A DNA stretch of 20,901 bases from JBCBXA01 sp039816825 (GTDB lineage Bacteria > Pseudomonadota > Alphaproteobacteria > Rhizobiales > Rhizobiaceae). This document shows, piece by piece, positions 6,870-13,161 of the stretch. Position 1 is the first letter of the stretch. Every line of letters starts with the position of its first letter. Location: NCBI GenBank assembly GCA_039816825.1, contig JBCBXA010000046.1, positions 1 to 20,901 on the forward strand. The letters are read 5' to 3'. A program made the position numbers and the translations under genes. A model generated the notes under the pieces. It worked only from the letters and a program-made list of their open reading frames with translations, had not been told where the DNA came from and did not search any database.

Positions 6870-6903
6870 GGCATGGATCCCGGTGACAGGCACCGGGATG
6901 ACG
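6870..6903 (-). repeat. Palindromic intergenic repeat, copy 2 (inverted)
   Basis: The reverse complement begins CGTCATCCCGG and ends CCGGGATCCATGCC, identical to copy 1 over 25 of the 34 positions at the two ends. The inner stem is ATCCCGGTG / CACCGGGAT, so the two innermost pairs differ from copy 1 while pairing is retained. Together the copies bracket 56 bases and could also pair with each other as one large hairpin. Confidence 0.85.
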
Positions 6904-6923
6904 GGTGGGGTTCGGAGCGGCGC

Positions 6924-6959
6924 TCTCGCAATGTTTGCCACGCAAACAAGGCTGCCGCT
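6924..6959 (+). repeat. 36-bp direct repeat, copy 1
   Basis: Begins TCTCGCAATGTTTGC and ends GCTGCCGCT. It matches 6990-7025 with six substitutions, all transitions. The two copies start 66 bases apart. Between them lies an 8-bp inverted repeat (CAAACAAG at 6943-6950 and CTTGTTTG at 6982-6989) around a GC-rich core, so the whole block may fold. Confidence 0.8.
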
Positions 6960-6989
6960 GCGCAACGGCGCGGCTTCGTCGCTTGTTTG

Positions 6990-7025
6990 TCTCGCAATGT
7001 TTGCTGCGCAAGCAGGGCTGTCGCT
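6990..7025 (+). repeat. 36-bp direct repeat, copy 2
   Basis: Begins TCTCGCAATGTTTGC and ends GCTGTCGCT. It is the second copy of the element at 6924-6959, just downstream (in chrA orientation) of the chrA stop codon and its inverted repeat. Confidence 0.8.
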
Positions 7026-7029
7026 TTTC

Positions 7030-7078
7030 CACCTATCTAACCATCAGCCGCGTCGCGTATCAGATGGTTAGATAGGTG
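7030..7078. repeat. 16-bp perfect inverted repeat spanning the chrA stop codon
   Basis: CACCTATCTAACCATC at 7030-7045 is the exact reverse complement of 7063-7078, separated by 17 bases. The right arm is the last five codons of chrA (ACC TAT CTA ACC ATC, then TGA at 7062-7060), so the chrA mRNA ends in a long hairpin. There is no clear U-tract after it, so it is not a standard intrinsic terminator, though it may still stabilise or end the message. Confidence 0.85.
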
Positions 7079-8334
7079 ACTGTCAGCACTCCGAGCACGG
7101 CGCTGACGACAATCACCCGTCCGATCCCCCATTTCAGCGCGAAGGCCATACCTGCCGCGATGAGGAACAGCAACACAGCGGCGGGGCGCACGGTGCTCAG
7201 GAGTGGCCAGTCGAAGGCGAAGGGGCCGGTTTCCACTCGCACCAGATGGCCGAACAGAACGTGGGTGGCGAACCAGATGGAGAGGTAAGCGATGACGCCC
7301 ACCACGGCGGCCGTGATCGCGTCGAGCGCGCTTTTGAGGCGGGGCTGAGCGGAGATCCACTCGACATAAGGCGCACCGGCGAAGATCCAGAGGAAGCACG
7401 GGACGAACGTCACCCAAAGCGCCACGGCGCCTCCGGCAAAGCCCCACCCCAGAGAGCCGCCCTCGCCCTCTGCGGCCAGAAAGCCAACGAACTGAGTGAC
7501 GAGGATCAGCGGGCCAGGCGTGGTTTCGGCAAGGCCCAGCGCGTCGATAAGCTCGCCCTGGGTGAGCCAGCCGAAGTTCGTCACCACGTCTTGGGCGATG
7601 TAGGCGAGCACGGCATAGGCGCCGCCAAACGTCACCACCGCCAACTGGCTGAAGAACAGGCCTATGCGGGCCAGAATGCCATCGGGTGCCAGAGCGTAAA
7701 GCGCCGCCAGCGGCAGCAGCCAAAGCGCGCCCCACAGCGCCACCGTGCCGGAGATGGATGACAGGTGCGGCTTGTTGACCGGCTCGGGCGGCTCCGCGGA
7801 GGCGAGGAAGAAGAAGCCGATGATCGCTGCCGCAAGCACGATGAGCGGATAAGGCACGGCCAGAAAATAGAGGCCGACGAACGCGGAGAGCGCAATGGCC
7901 CAGGCGGGCCAGCCGGAAAGCGCCCTGCCCGCCACTTTGCGCAGGGCCTGCAGCACGATCACCAAGACGGCGCACTGGACGCCAAAAAAGATGGCATAGA
8001 CAAGCGGCACATTGCCGAAGGTCACATAGAGCGCGGCGAGTGCAAAAATGATCGCTGCGCCGGGCAGCACGAACAGCAGACCACCGATGAGGCCGCCGCG
8101 CCAGCCCTTGAGCTTCCAGCCCGCATAGGTGGCAAATTGCATGGCCTCCGGCCCGGGCAGCAGCATGAAGAAACTCAACGCGTTCAGAAACTGCTTTTCA
8201 GTTAGCCACTCGCGGTCTTCCACCAGTTCGCGGTGCATGACGGAAATCTGGGCCGCCGGCCCGCCGAACGACAGAATGCCGATACGCCAGAAAGCGGCGA
8301 ACAGGTCGCGGGTGGTGATGGCTTCAGGTGGCAA
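7060..8334 (-). CDS. chrA: Chromate transporter family protein ChrA (two-domain form)
   Basis: 424-residue inner-membrane protein of the CHR superfamily, whose characterised members export chromate by proton-coupled transport. The two homologous halves are visible. The first has LSFGGPAAQISVMHREL (about 21-37) and LPGPEAMQFATYAGW (about 59-73). The second has VTFGGAYAVLAYIAQDV (about 234-250) and TPGPLILVTQFVGF (about 272-285). Each half has about five to six hydrophobic segments. The start must be TTG at 8334: it has GGAG six bases upstream, an in-frame TAG at 8361-8359 excludes anything much longer, and the first internal Met is inside the first domain. It is divergent from the DM13 gene. 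Whether it moves chromate, sulfate or another anion here is not shown by the sequence. It ends in a 16-bp inverted repeat. Confidence 0.93.
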   Translation of the reverse strand: MPPEAITTRDLFAAFWRIGILSFGGPAAQISVMHRELVEDREWLTEKQFLNALSFFMLLPGPEAMQFATYAGWKLKGWRGGLIGGLLFVLPGAAIIFALAALYVTFGNVPLVYAIFFGVQCAVLVIVLQALRKVAGRALSGWPAWAIALSAFVGLYFLAVPYPLIVLAAAIIGFFFLASAEPPEPVNKPHLSSISGTVALWGALWLLPLAALYALAPDGILARIGLFFSQLAVVTFGGAYAVLAYIAQDVVTNFGWLTQGELIDALGLAETTPGPLILVTQFVGFLAAEGEGGSLGWGFAGGAVALWVTFVPCFLWIFAGAPYVEWISAQPRLKSALDAITAAVVGVIAYLSIWFATHVLFGHLVRVETGPFAFDWPLLSTVRPAAVLLFLIAAGMAFALKWGIGRVIVVSAVLGVLTVTYLTI

Positions 8335-8546
8335 GGCAGGCTCCGGCGTTGATGGTGGCTACCACGTCGGGCGGCCTTCGCAAGTGACAGATTTGCGACG
8401 CGATTATGTCAGGCCGATCCCTCTGGCAGCGGCGCACAGGAAGGAAAGGATAGCGGTCAAACAGCGCTCGCAATGGGTTGATTTGCAGGTGAAACCGAGG
8501 ATCGTGCAAAGACGGCGTATCGAATGACGCGAGATTGGAAACACAC

Positions 8547-8927
8547 ATGGCACAGCACCTCACCCGACGCGCACTGCTTTCACTCACTGGCAAGCTCACC
8601 CTTGGGCTGACCACATTGGCCGCGCTGCCGGTGCAGGCCCTGGCCGCCAGCGGAAATTTCTCCGGCAAGGGGCGCTACAAAGTGTCCGGCACGGCCAAGC
8701 TTGAGGGACGGACCCTGACCCTATCCGGCTTCTCCACATCGCGCGGGCCTGACGTGTTCGTACATGTTGGCAACGGCTCACCAGACCACCGGGTGGCGAA
8801 GTTGAAGAGCTTCAAAGGCGATCAGAGCTATCAGATTCCTGCCTCTATCGATCCTTCAACCATTCGAACCGTACACATCTGGTGCCGCGCCTTTGGTGTC
8901 GACATGGGGCAAGCAAGCCTGCGCTAG
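8547..8927 (+). CDS. Exported DM13-domain protein
   Basis: 126-residue protein. The N-terminus MAQHLTRRALLSLTGKLTLG with a twin-arginine pair at residues 7-8, a hydrophobic stretch and ALAAS at about 31-35 indicates export, probably by Tat. The rest (about 37-126) is a single DM13 domain: FSGKGRYKVSGTAKLEG, LTLSGFSTSRGPDVFVHVG, KLKSFKGDQSYQIPASID and VHIWCRAFGVDMGQASL, with the conserved cysteine in the IWC motif near residue 113. DM13 domains are proposed electron-transfer or redox modules built around that cysteine; the bacterial role is uncertain. The ATG at 8547 has a GGA six to nine bases upstream; a TTG four codons earlier is less likely. The 212-bp divergent region shared with chrA shows no obvious operator. 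Confidence 0.85.
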   Translation: MAQHLTRRALLSLTGKLTLGLTTLAALPVQALAASGNFSGKGRYKVSGTAKLEGRTLTLSGFSTSRGPDVFVHVGNGSPDHRVAKLKSFKGDQSYQIPASIDPSTIRTVHIWCRAFGVDMGQASLR

Positions 8928-9008
8928 CAGCTCGCCTAACCTGTAGGCTTGTCAGACGGATATGCGTCACTAGAACCAGTGAAAGACCCAATCCACTGGA
9001 TGTGACTG

Positions 9009-10055
9009 ATGACCGACTTCAATCTCGAACTGCTCCGCAACCTCTGTGAAACGCCCGGCGTGCCAGGGCATGAGCACAGGGTGCGCAAGCTCATCGAGAG
9101 TGAAATCGAGGGCCTCTTCGACGCGGTTGAAGTGGATGCCATGGGCTCGCTTCTTTGCGTGCGCAAATCACGCAGCAAAGCGAAGAACCCGCTCAAGGTT
9201 ATGCTCTTGTGCCATATGGATGAGATCGGTTTTCTGGTCAGCCATGTGACAGAAAAGGGCTTCGTGCACGTGCAGCCGGTTGGCGGCTTTGATGCACGCA
9301 ATCTGTTTTCCCGGCGTGTGCTGGTGAGCACGGATGAGGGAGACTTCAAAGGCGTGATGAATCCCGGTGGACGCCCCGTCCACATCGCCTCTCCCGAAGA
9401 GCGCAAGAAAGTGCCCGATCCGCATGAGTTCGTGATCGATCTTGGGCTTGGCGAAGAGACCGCTAAGAAGGTCAAGATTGGCGACATGGTCACCATGGAC
9501 GAGCCGTTGATCGAGATGGGTGACCACATTGTGTCCAAGGCACTCGACAACCGTATCGCGTGCTGGCTCGGTATCGAAGCCATCCGCGCCTTGGGCGACG
9601 CACCGCATGATTGCGAAATCCATGTGGCGTTCACCTGCCAAGAAGAGGTGGGGCTACGGGGCGCGCGGACAGCCGCTTTCAAGGTGCGGCCCGATATCGG
9701 TTTTGGCGTTGACACTACCCTCGCCTGCGACACGCCGGGCGTTCCGGAACAGGACAAGACCACGTCACTCGGGGCGGGCTTCGGCCTGCACGTCAAAGAC
9801 TCAAGCTTCATCGCGGATCGCGAACTGGTGAGAGAGATCGAAGCGCTGGCGCAGCATAATGACATCGCGTTCCAACGCACCATGCTGCGGGCTGGCGGTC
9901 AGGATGGAGCGGCCGCTCAACAGGCGGCTGCGGGTGCCCGGGCCGTGGGGATTGTCGTCGGCACTCGCTACATTCACACCGTCACTGAGATGATCCATCG
10001 AGACGACCTATCGGCCGCTCGTGATATACTGGCAGCCTACCTCAAGCAGGCCTGA
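9009..10055 (+). CDS. M42 family metallo-aminopeptidase
   Basis: 348 residues, the normal length for the M42 (glutamyl aminopeptidase/FrvX/YsdC) family of dinuclear-metal cytoplasmic aminopeptidases that form large tetrahedral complexes. Expected metal and catalytic residues are visible in order: His69 in LCHMDEIGF, Asp180 in SKALDNR, Glu212-Glu213 in TCQEEVGLRGA, Asp235 in GVDTTLACDTPGV and His323 in TRYIHTVTEMIHRDDL. Residues about 75-165 form the inserted beta-barrel (VQPVGGFDARNLFSRRV...MNPGGRPVHI). The closing GQDGAAAQQAAAGARAVG segment is also typical. Peptide specificity cannot be told. It starts 81 bp after the DM13 gene on the same strand and may be co-transcribed; it converges on the diguanylate cyclase with only 11 bp between stop codons. 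Confidence 0.93.
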   Translation: MTDFNLELLRNLCETPGVPGHEHRVRKLIESEIEGLFDAVEVDAMGSLLCVRKSRSKAKNPLKVMLLCHMDEIGFLVSHVTEKGFVHVQPVGGFDARNLFSRRVLVSTDEGDFKGVMNPGGRPVHIASPEERKKVPDPHEFVIDLGLGEETAKKVKIGDMVTMDEPLIEMGDHIVSKALDNRIACWLGIEAIRALGDAPHDCEIHVAFTCQEEVGLRGARTAAFKVRPDIGFGVDTTLACDTPGVPEQDKTTSLGAGFGLHVKDSSFIADRELVREIEALAQHNDIAFQRTMLRAGGQDGAAAQQAAAGARAVGIVVGTRYIHTVTEMIHRDDLSAARDILAAYLKQA

Positions 10056-10066
10056 CCGCGATCAAT

Positions 10067-11284
10067 TCAGGCGCGAGCCTGAAACTCGTAGACGTTGCTC
10101 ACCGAGCAATCATCGAGGTCACTGTCCGGCAGGCATTCTTCGTAGGCGCAGACGCGATTGCGGCCCATCTGCTTGGCGCAGTAGAGGCCCTGATCGGCGA
10201 TGCCCATGGCGCGGGAGAGATCGGCAGGGCCGGTAAATTCGGCAATGCCAAAGCTTGCCGTGCATTTGATCTCGATACGTTCGCCGTCCTGATTGGTGAC
10301 TGCAAGCGGCGTGTCGGAGATTGCTACCCTGAACTGATCGCTCATCAAGCGTGCCATGGCGGTGTTGAAAGTGGGTAGGACGACGCAGAACTCCTCTCCG
10401 CCCAGCCTGAAAATTGAGTCGTTCTCGCGCAGCAATGCACGAATGCGTTGGCTCACCTCCACGAGGACTTCATCGCCAGCCGAATGGCCGTATGTGTCGT
10501 TGACGCGCTTAAAGCGATCAAGATCGAGAATAATCAGGGCGTGGGGTGACGCCAAAGAGCCGGAAGCCGCCAGGTTGGCAATGGTTTTTTCCAACCCACG
10601 GCGATTGCAAAGCCCTGTCAGCGGGTCGGTCATCGCCTCGCGGAGCGCTGACTTCAGCTGCGCCAAAATCAGGGTGATAAGCAGCGTACAGCCCAAACCC
10701 ACGCCGGCAACAGCGGTGCCGAAGATGATGGCGTGGAAGTGTTCACTCTCCCACAGCGGCCCGGCGTTCAGCGTTTCCCGCAAAACTGTCTGGCTGGCGA
10801 TGGCAAACAGGAAGTAGAAAATGGAGGTACCCTTCAGCACGACGCGGCAAACCATAGCACCTGGTTCTCGAACACCGTTGAGTAGCAAGGCTGTCGCCAT
10901 CAGGATGAAGGCAGTTGTGCCCACATCAACGGTCACGCGAGTGGCCGGCTCCTGATAGCTGAACAGCGTGAGAAACTGCAGAGCAGCGTGGACGACCATA
11001 ATCAGAATGAACGGCTGGTAGCGATCATCACGACCAAACTGAACACAGATTCCGTAGGAGATCAGGCAACCGGATGCGATAAAGGCCAGATCGGTGGCAT
11101 ATGCCATGGACGGCCCAACAACGGGCGCCTGCAGGATGAGTTCTGATGTGAAGGCCGCTCCGGATATCGCATAGCCGGCTGCATAGAACAGAGCGGCCTT
11201 TGATGTGCGCGCTCGATACCAGGCCATCACAAAGGCAGCCGAAAATGTGCCCATAATGATGGGCGTGAAATAAAGCATCAACAT
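10067..11284 (-). CDS. Membrane-bound diguanylate cyclase (GGDEF)
   Basis: About 405 residues. The N-terminal roughly 210 residues hold about seven hydrophobic segments, a likely membrane sensor domain that does not obviously match a named MASE type. The C-terminal half is a GGDEF domain: MTDPLTGLCNRRGLEK, then LDLDRFKRVNDTYGHSAGDE, then RLGGEEF as the active-site loop (about 295-301). R-E-N-D lies five residues before the loop, giving the RxxD inhibitory c-di-GMP site. Both signatures intact predict an active, feedback-inhibited enzyme making c-di-GMP from GTP. Of two ATGs (11290 and 11284) the second is preferred because AAGGGG is six bases before it but abuts the first. There is no EAL domain. 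Signal unknown. It ends 11 bp from the convergent peptidase gene; a small TTCAGGC-GCGA-GCCTGAA hairpin (10066-10083) overlaps its last codons. Confidence 0.93.
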   Translation of the reverse strand: MLMLYFTPIIMGTFSAAFVMAWYRARTSKAALFYAAGYAISGAAFTSELILQAPVVGPSMAYATDLAFIASGCLISYGICVQFGRDDRYQPFILIMVVHAALQFLTLFSYQEPATRVTVDVGTTAFILMATALLLNGVREPGAMVCRVVLKGTSIFYFLFAIASQTVLRETLNAGPLWESEHFHAIIFGTAVAGVGLGCTLLITLILAQLKSALREAMTDPLTGLCNRRGLEKTIANLAASGSLASPHALIILDLDRFKRVNDTYGHSAGDEVLVEVSQRIRALLRENDSIFRLGGEEFCVVLPTFNTAMARLMSDQFRVAISDTPLAVTNQDGERIEIKCTASFGIAEFTGPADLSRAMGIADQGLYCAKQMGRNRVCAYEECLPDSDLDDCSVSNVYEFQARA

Positions 11285-11383
11285 AGTCATCCCCTTGCGG
11301 GACGCTACGATGCAGACTGCTACGGCACTCTTGCGACCGCATTACCAGATCTTGCCCCCAAGAATCGTAGGCGCAAGAAGCAA

Positions 11384-11415
11384 AGGCGCGCCACACCGTA
11401 TGATGTGACGCGCCT
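11384..11415 (-). terminator. Intrinsic terminator after the small secreted protein gene
   Basis: A 12-bp stem AGGCGCGTCACA / TGTGGCGCGCCT (one G-U pair) with an 8-base loop, followed leftward by TTTGCTTCTTG. It sits 23 bases past the stop at 11439 and before the diguanylate cyclase gene. Confidence 0.75.
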
Positions 11416-11438
11416 CTCTGGGGGTTGGTTTTAGAACG

Positions 11439-11702
11439 CTACCGGATTTCGGGTGCTTTGAAGCCGAGAGAGCGCGGCGCGTCGAGCAGGAAAAGGCGGG
11501 GTTCTTGAACACCCGTACGCTCTTCCCCTGGCAGCTTCTTTGCGGCTTCGGATGCTGTGAAGGCACCCTCCTTGGGGAACTGAACGTTTGGCAAGGCAGT
11601 CGTGAGGTCGATGGACTGCGCCTGCGCCGGAGCAGCCACGGCCGTGAGGAGCGCAACTGCGAGGGGTGTGATGAAGCGTGTTGTGACTTTGGGGGATGTC
11701 AT
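11439..11702 (-). CDS. Small exported protein of unknown function
   Basis: 87 residues with a convincing Sec signal peptide: positively charged start MTSPKVTTRFITPLAVALLT, hydrophobic core and cleavage at APAQAQ-S (about residue 29). The mature part of about 58 residues (SIDLTTALPNVQFPKEGAFT...EERTGVQEPRLFLLDAPRSL) has no cysteines, no membrane segment and no domain I recognise. It lies between the AraC-type gene (ends 11878) and the diguanylate cyclase, with its own terminator 23 bases downstream, which supports its being expressed. The ribosome site is weak (GCAGG about 10 bases before ATG). The opposite strand is open here, but that frame is mostly the shadow of the AraC-type gene. Confidence 0.6.
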   Translation of the reverse strand: MTSPKVTTRFITPLAVALLTAVAAPAQAQSIDLTTALPNVQFPKEGAFTASEAAKKLPGEERTGVQEPRLFLLDAPRSLGFKAPEIR

Positions 11703-11877
11703 GGCTCGGCCTGCTTTCGTTTTCGGTTCTCTAGTCAGCTCAAACCTTTGGTCTGTCCTCCGGTGTGGCTGGGCTCACCGAAGCACGGCCAATGACCCAA
11801 TTCTCTCCTGTTTCGAAATCGACGAGAAGCTCTCGGTTTTGCAGCGAGGTTTCAGACTTCGGCGCGACCGCGCAAAA

Positions 11878-12963
11878 CTATTCCGCGGGGCCGAATGCTG
11901 CTTCCAGAGACTGCTTTCTGAAATCCGTGGGGCTTTTGCCCATGAATTGACGGAACGCGCGGTTGAACGGGCCAAGCGATGCAAACCCGCTCTCGTAAGC
12001 GATGGTGAGCACCGGCACGTCCGCACGGTCTGGATTGGCGAAGGCCTCCGCAGCCGCAGCCACTCGCCGTTCATTGATGAAGGCGGAGAAGTTGCGATAG
12101 CCCAGCCCCTGGTTGATCACGCGGCGCAAGCGGTGCTCGGGCGCGTCGAGGCTCTCGGCCAGCGTTCGAATGGTGAGGCCTTCCTGACGCCAGACCCCCT
12201 CCTCCATCGCATTCTCCAAACGAACAACCAGCGCGTTCTCGGCGACGGAAAGGCCGTTCTTGGCAACCACCTTCTTGGCACTGGCCACCGCCTGCTTATG
12301 TGGCCACAGGTCTTCGCGGACATTCAGCATCCAGAATGTCAGCGTAGCGATGATAGCCAGCACGATCGAAGATATGGCCGCATCGAACCAGACAGGCTGT
12401 TCGTTGAACTGGCAATAGACCACCAGGACGGTGATGATCATGCAGCCGAGCGCAACTTCCATAACGAAGAACCTGCGGAAACCTCTGCGACTCTCAACAA
12501 GATCGTCCACGTCGGCGCAGAACGCTGTTCTGAGAAGATAACCATAGATCAGGAATTCGGCCGCATGGGCAAACGCCATGCTGAGCCCGAAGAGGTGGAC
12601 TGCGGACATGACGCCAACATAGGCAGACGCACCCGCGATGTGCCTTCGTCCAGGGCGAAAATCGTCGGTGAAGAAGTCGAGACACGCCCACACGATCAGA
12701 ATTGGCGACAGCATAAATGGCCAGTAGGAGAGTCCTTCCAACGGGCCCAGGATCAACGAGCTGACACTTGAGCGGTCGAGTATATGCCATGCGGAGACGG
12801 CTAAAGCAGAAATCAACGTCCAGGTTTTGGCGAGGCGGCGTAGATTGAGCAGGTGCCCGATGAGCAGAAGCGTGATGGCGGCGATGGCAAATCGGATCGC
12901 CAGATCGAACACCACCCAGCCATTAACAGCCGCGCCTGCAGAGAGCTGTGGAACGTCGTACAT
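11878..12963 (-). CDS. Membrane-anchored AraC-family transcriptional regulator
   Basis: 361 residues. The first about 230 hold some seven hydrophobic segments (FDLAIRFAIAAITLLLIGHL, GLSYWPFMLSPILIVWACLD, FFVMEVALGCMIITVLVVYC and others), a membrane sensor. A linker with LENAMEEGVWRQEGLTIRTL leads into the C-terminal HTH_18/AraC domain (about 265-350), with LAESLDAPEHRLRRVINQGL, FINERRVAAAAEAFA and IAYESGFASLGPFNRAFRQ ending GKSPTDFRK. The last motifs are the diagnostic second helix-turn-helix. This layout occurs in many alphaproteobacterial and flavobacterial regulators with unknown ligands. The start at 12963 was chosen because AAGGACGAG precedes it by eight bases. Its target is not evident; the small secreted gene 175 bp downstream on the same strand is one candidate. 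Confidence 0.9.
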   Translation of the reverse strand: MYDVPQLSAGAAVNGWVVFDLAIRFAIAAITLLLIGHLLNLRRLAKTWTLISALAVSAWHILDRSSVSSLILGPLEGLSYWPFMLSPILIVWACLDFFTDDFRPGRRHIAGASAYVGVMSAVHLFGLSMAFAHAAEFLIYGYLLRTAFCADVDDLVESRRGFRRFFVMEVALGCMIITVLVVYCQFNEQPVWFDAAISSIVLAIIATLTFWMLNVREDLWPHKQAVASAKKVVAKNGLSVAENALVVRLENAMEEGVWRQEGLTIRTLAESLDAPEHRLRRVINQGLGYRNFSAFINERRVAAAAEAFANPDRADVPVLTIAYESGFASLGPFNRAFRQFMGKSPTDFRKQSLEAAFGPAE

Positions 12964-13109
12964 AGGTCTCGTCCTTACGGAGCACCGAGCTCCCAATCAG
13001 GTGACCATACAACAAGCCGCCGGTGCAAGCCGCTCGTTTTCGGAATCGGCTAGTCATTTTTGGACGATGTAACGTTAAAGGATGCATCGCGTTTTATGCC
13101 CACCGTGGC

Positions 13110-13137
13110 AAAAGGGGCGGCTCCAAGACCGCCCCTT
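13110..13137 (-). terminator. Intrinsic terminator of phoX
   Basis: Leftward, AAGGGGCGG, loop TCTTGGAG, CCGCCCCTT followed by TT: a 9-bp perfect GC-rich stem with a short T run. It lies 25 bases past the phoX stop. Confidence 0.8.
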
Positions 13138-13161
13138 CCACACATTCAAAGGTTGGCTTGC

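Larger units (their letters stand above)
6200..7029. other. Gene-poor, repeat-rich stretch
   Basis: No credible gene was found in about 830 bases between the XRE cassette and chrA. Several open frames of 60-150 codons exist on both strands, overlapping each other, but none shows a recognisable domain or ribosome site; their compositions (Arg, Pro, Ser, Cys-rich) are what such repeats give when translated. The right half (6780-7025) is made of two repeat families listed separately. The left half (6250-6770) has no detected repeat pair but has similar composition, and may be decayed mobile or intergenic-repeat DNA. Confidence 0.6.

Noticed and set aside
6780..7025. Possible CRISPR array or insertion sequence
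   Set aside because: Only two copies of each repeat, no regular spacers, no transposase, no target duplications seen.
6201..7071. Several 60-150 codon frames on both strands beside chrA
   Set aside because: They overlap one another, contain repeat copies, and lack ribosome sites or domains; treated as translated repeat DNA.
8936..9883. 315-codon frame antisense to the M42 peptidase
   Set aside because: Ser/Thr/Pro-rich shadow; all metal ligands are on the plus strand.
10066..10083. Hairpin TTCAGGC-GCGA-GCCTGAA as a terminator between convergent genes
   Set aside because: Short stem overlapping the coding end and no T tract on either side.
11602..12771. 389-codon plus-strand frame over the AraC-type and small secreted genes
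   Set aside because: The opposite strand has membrane segments and a full AraC domain; this frame shows no known domain.
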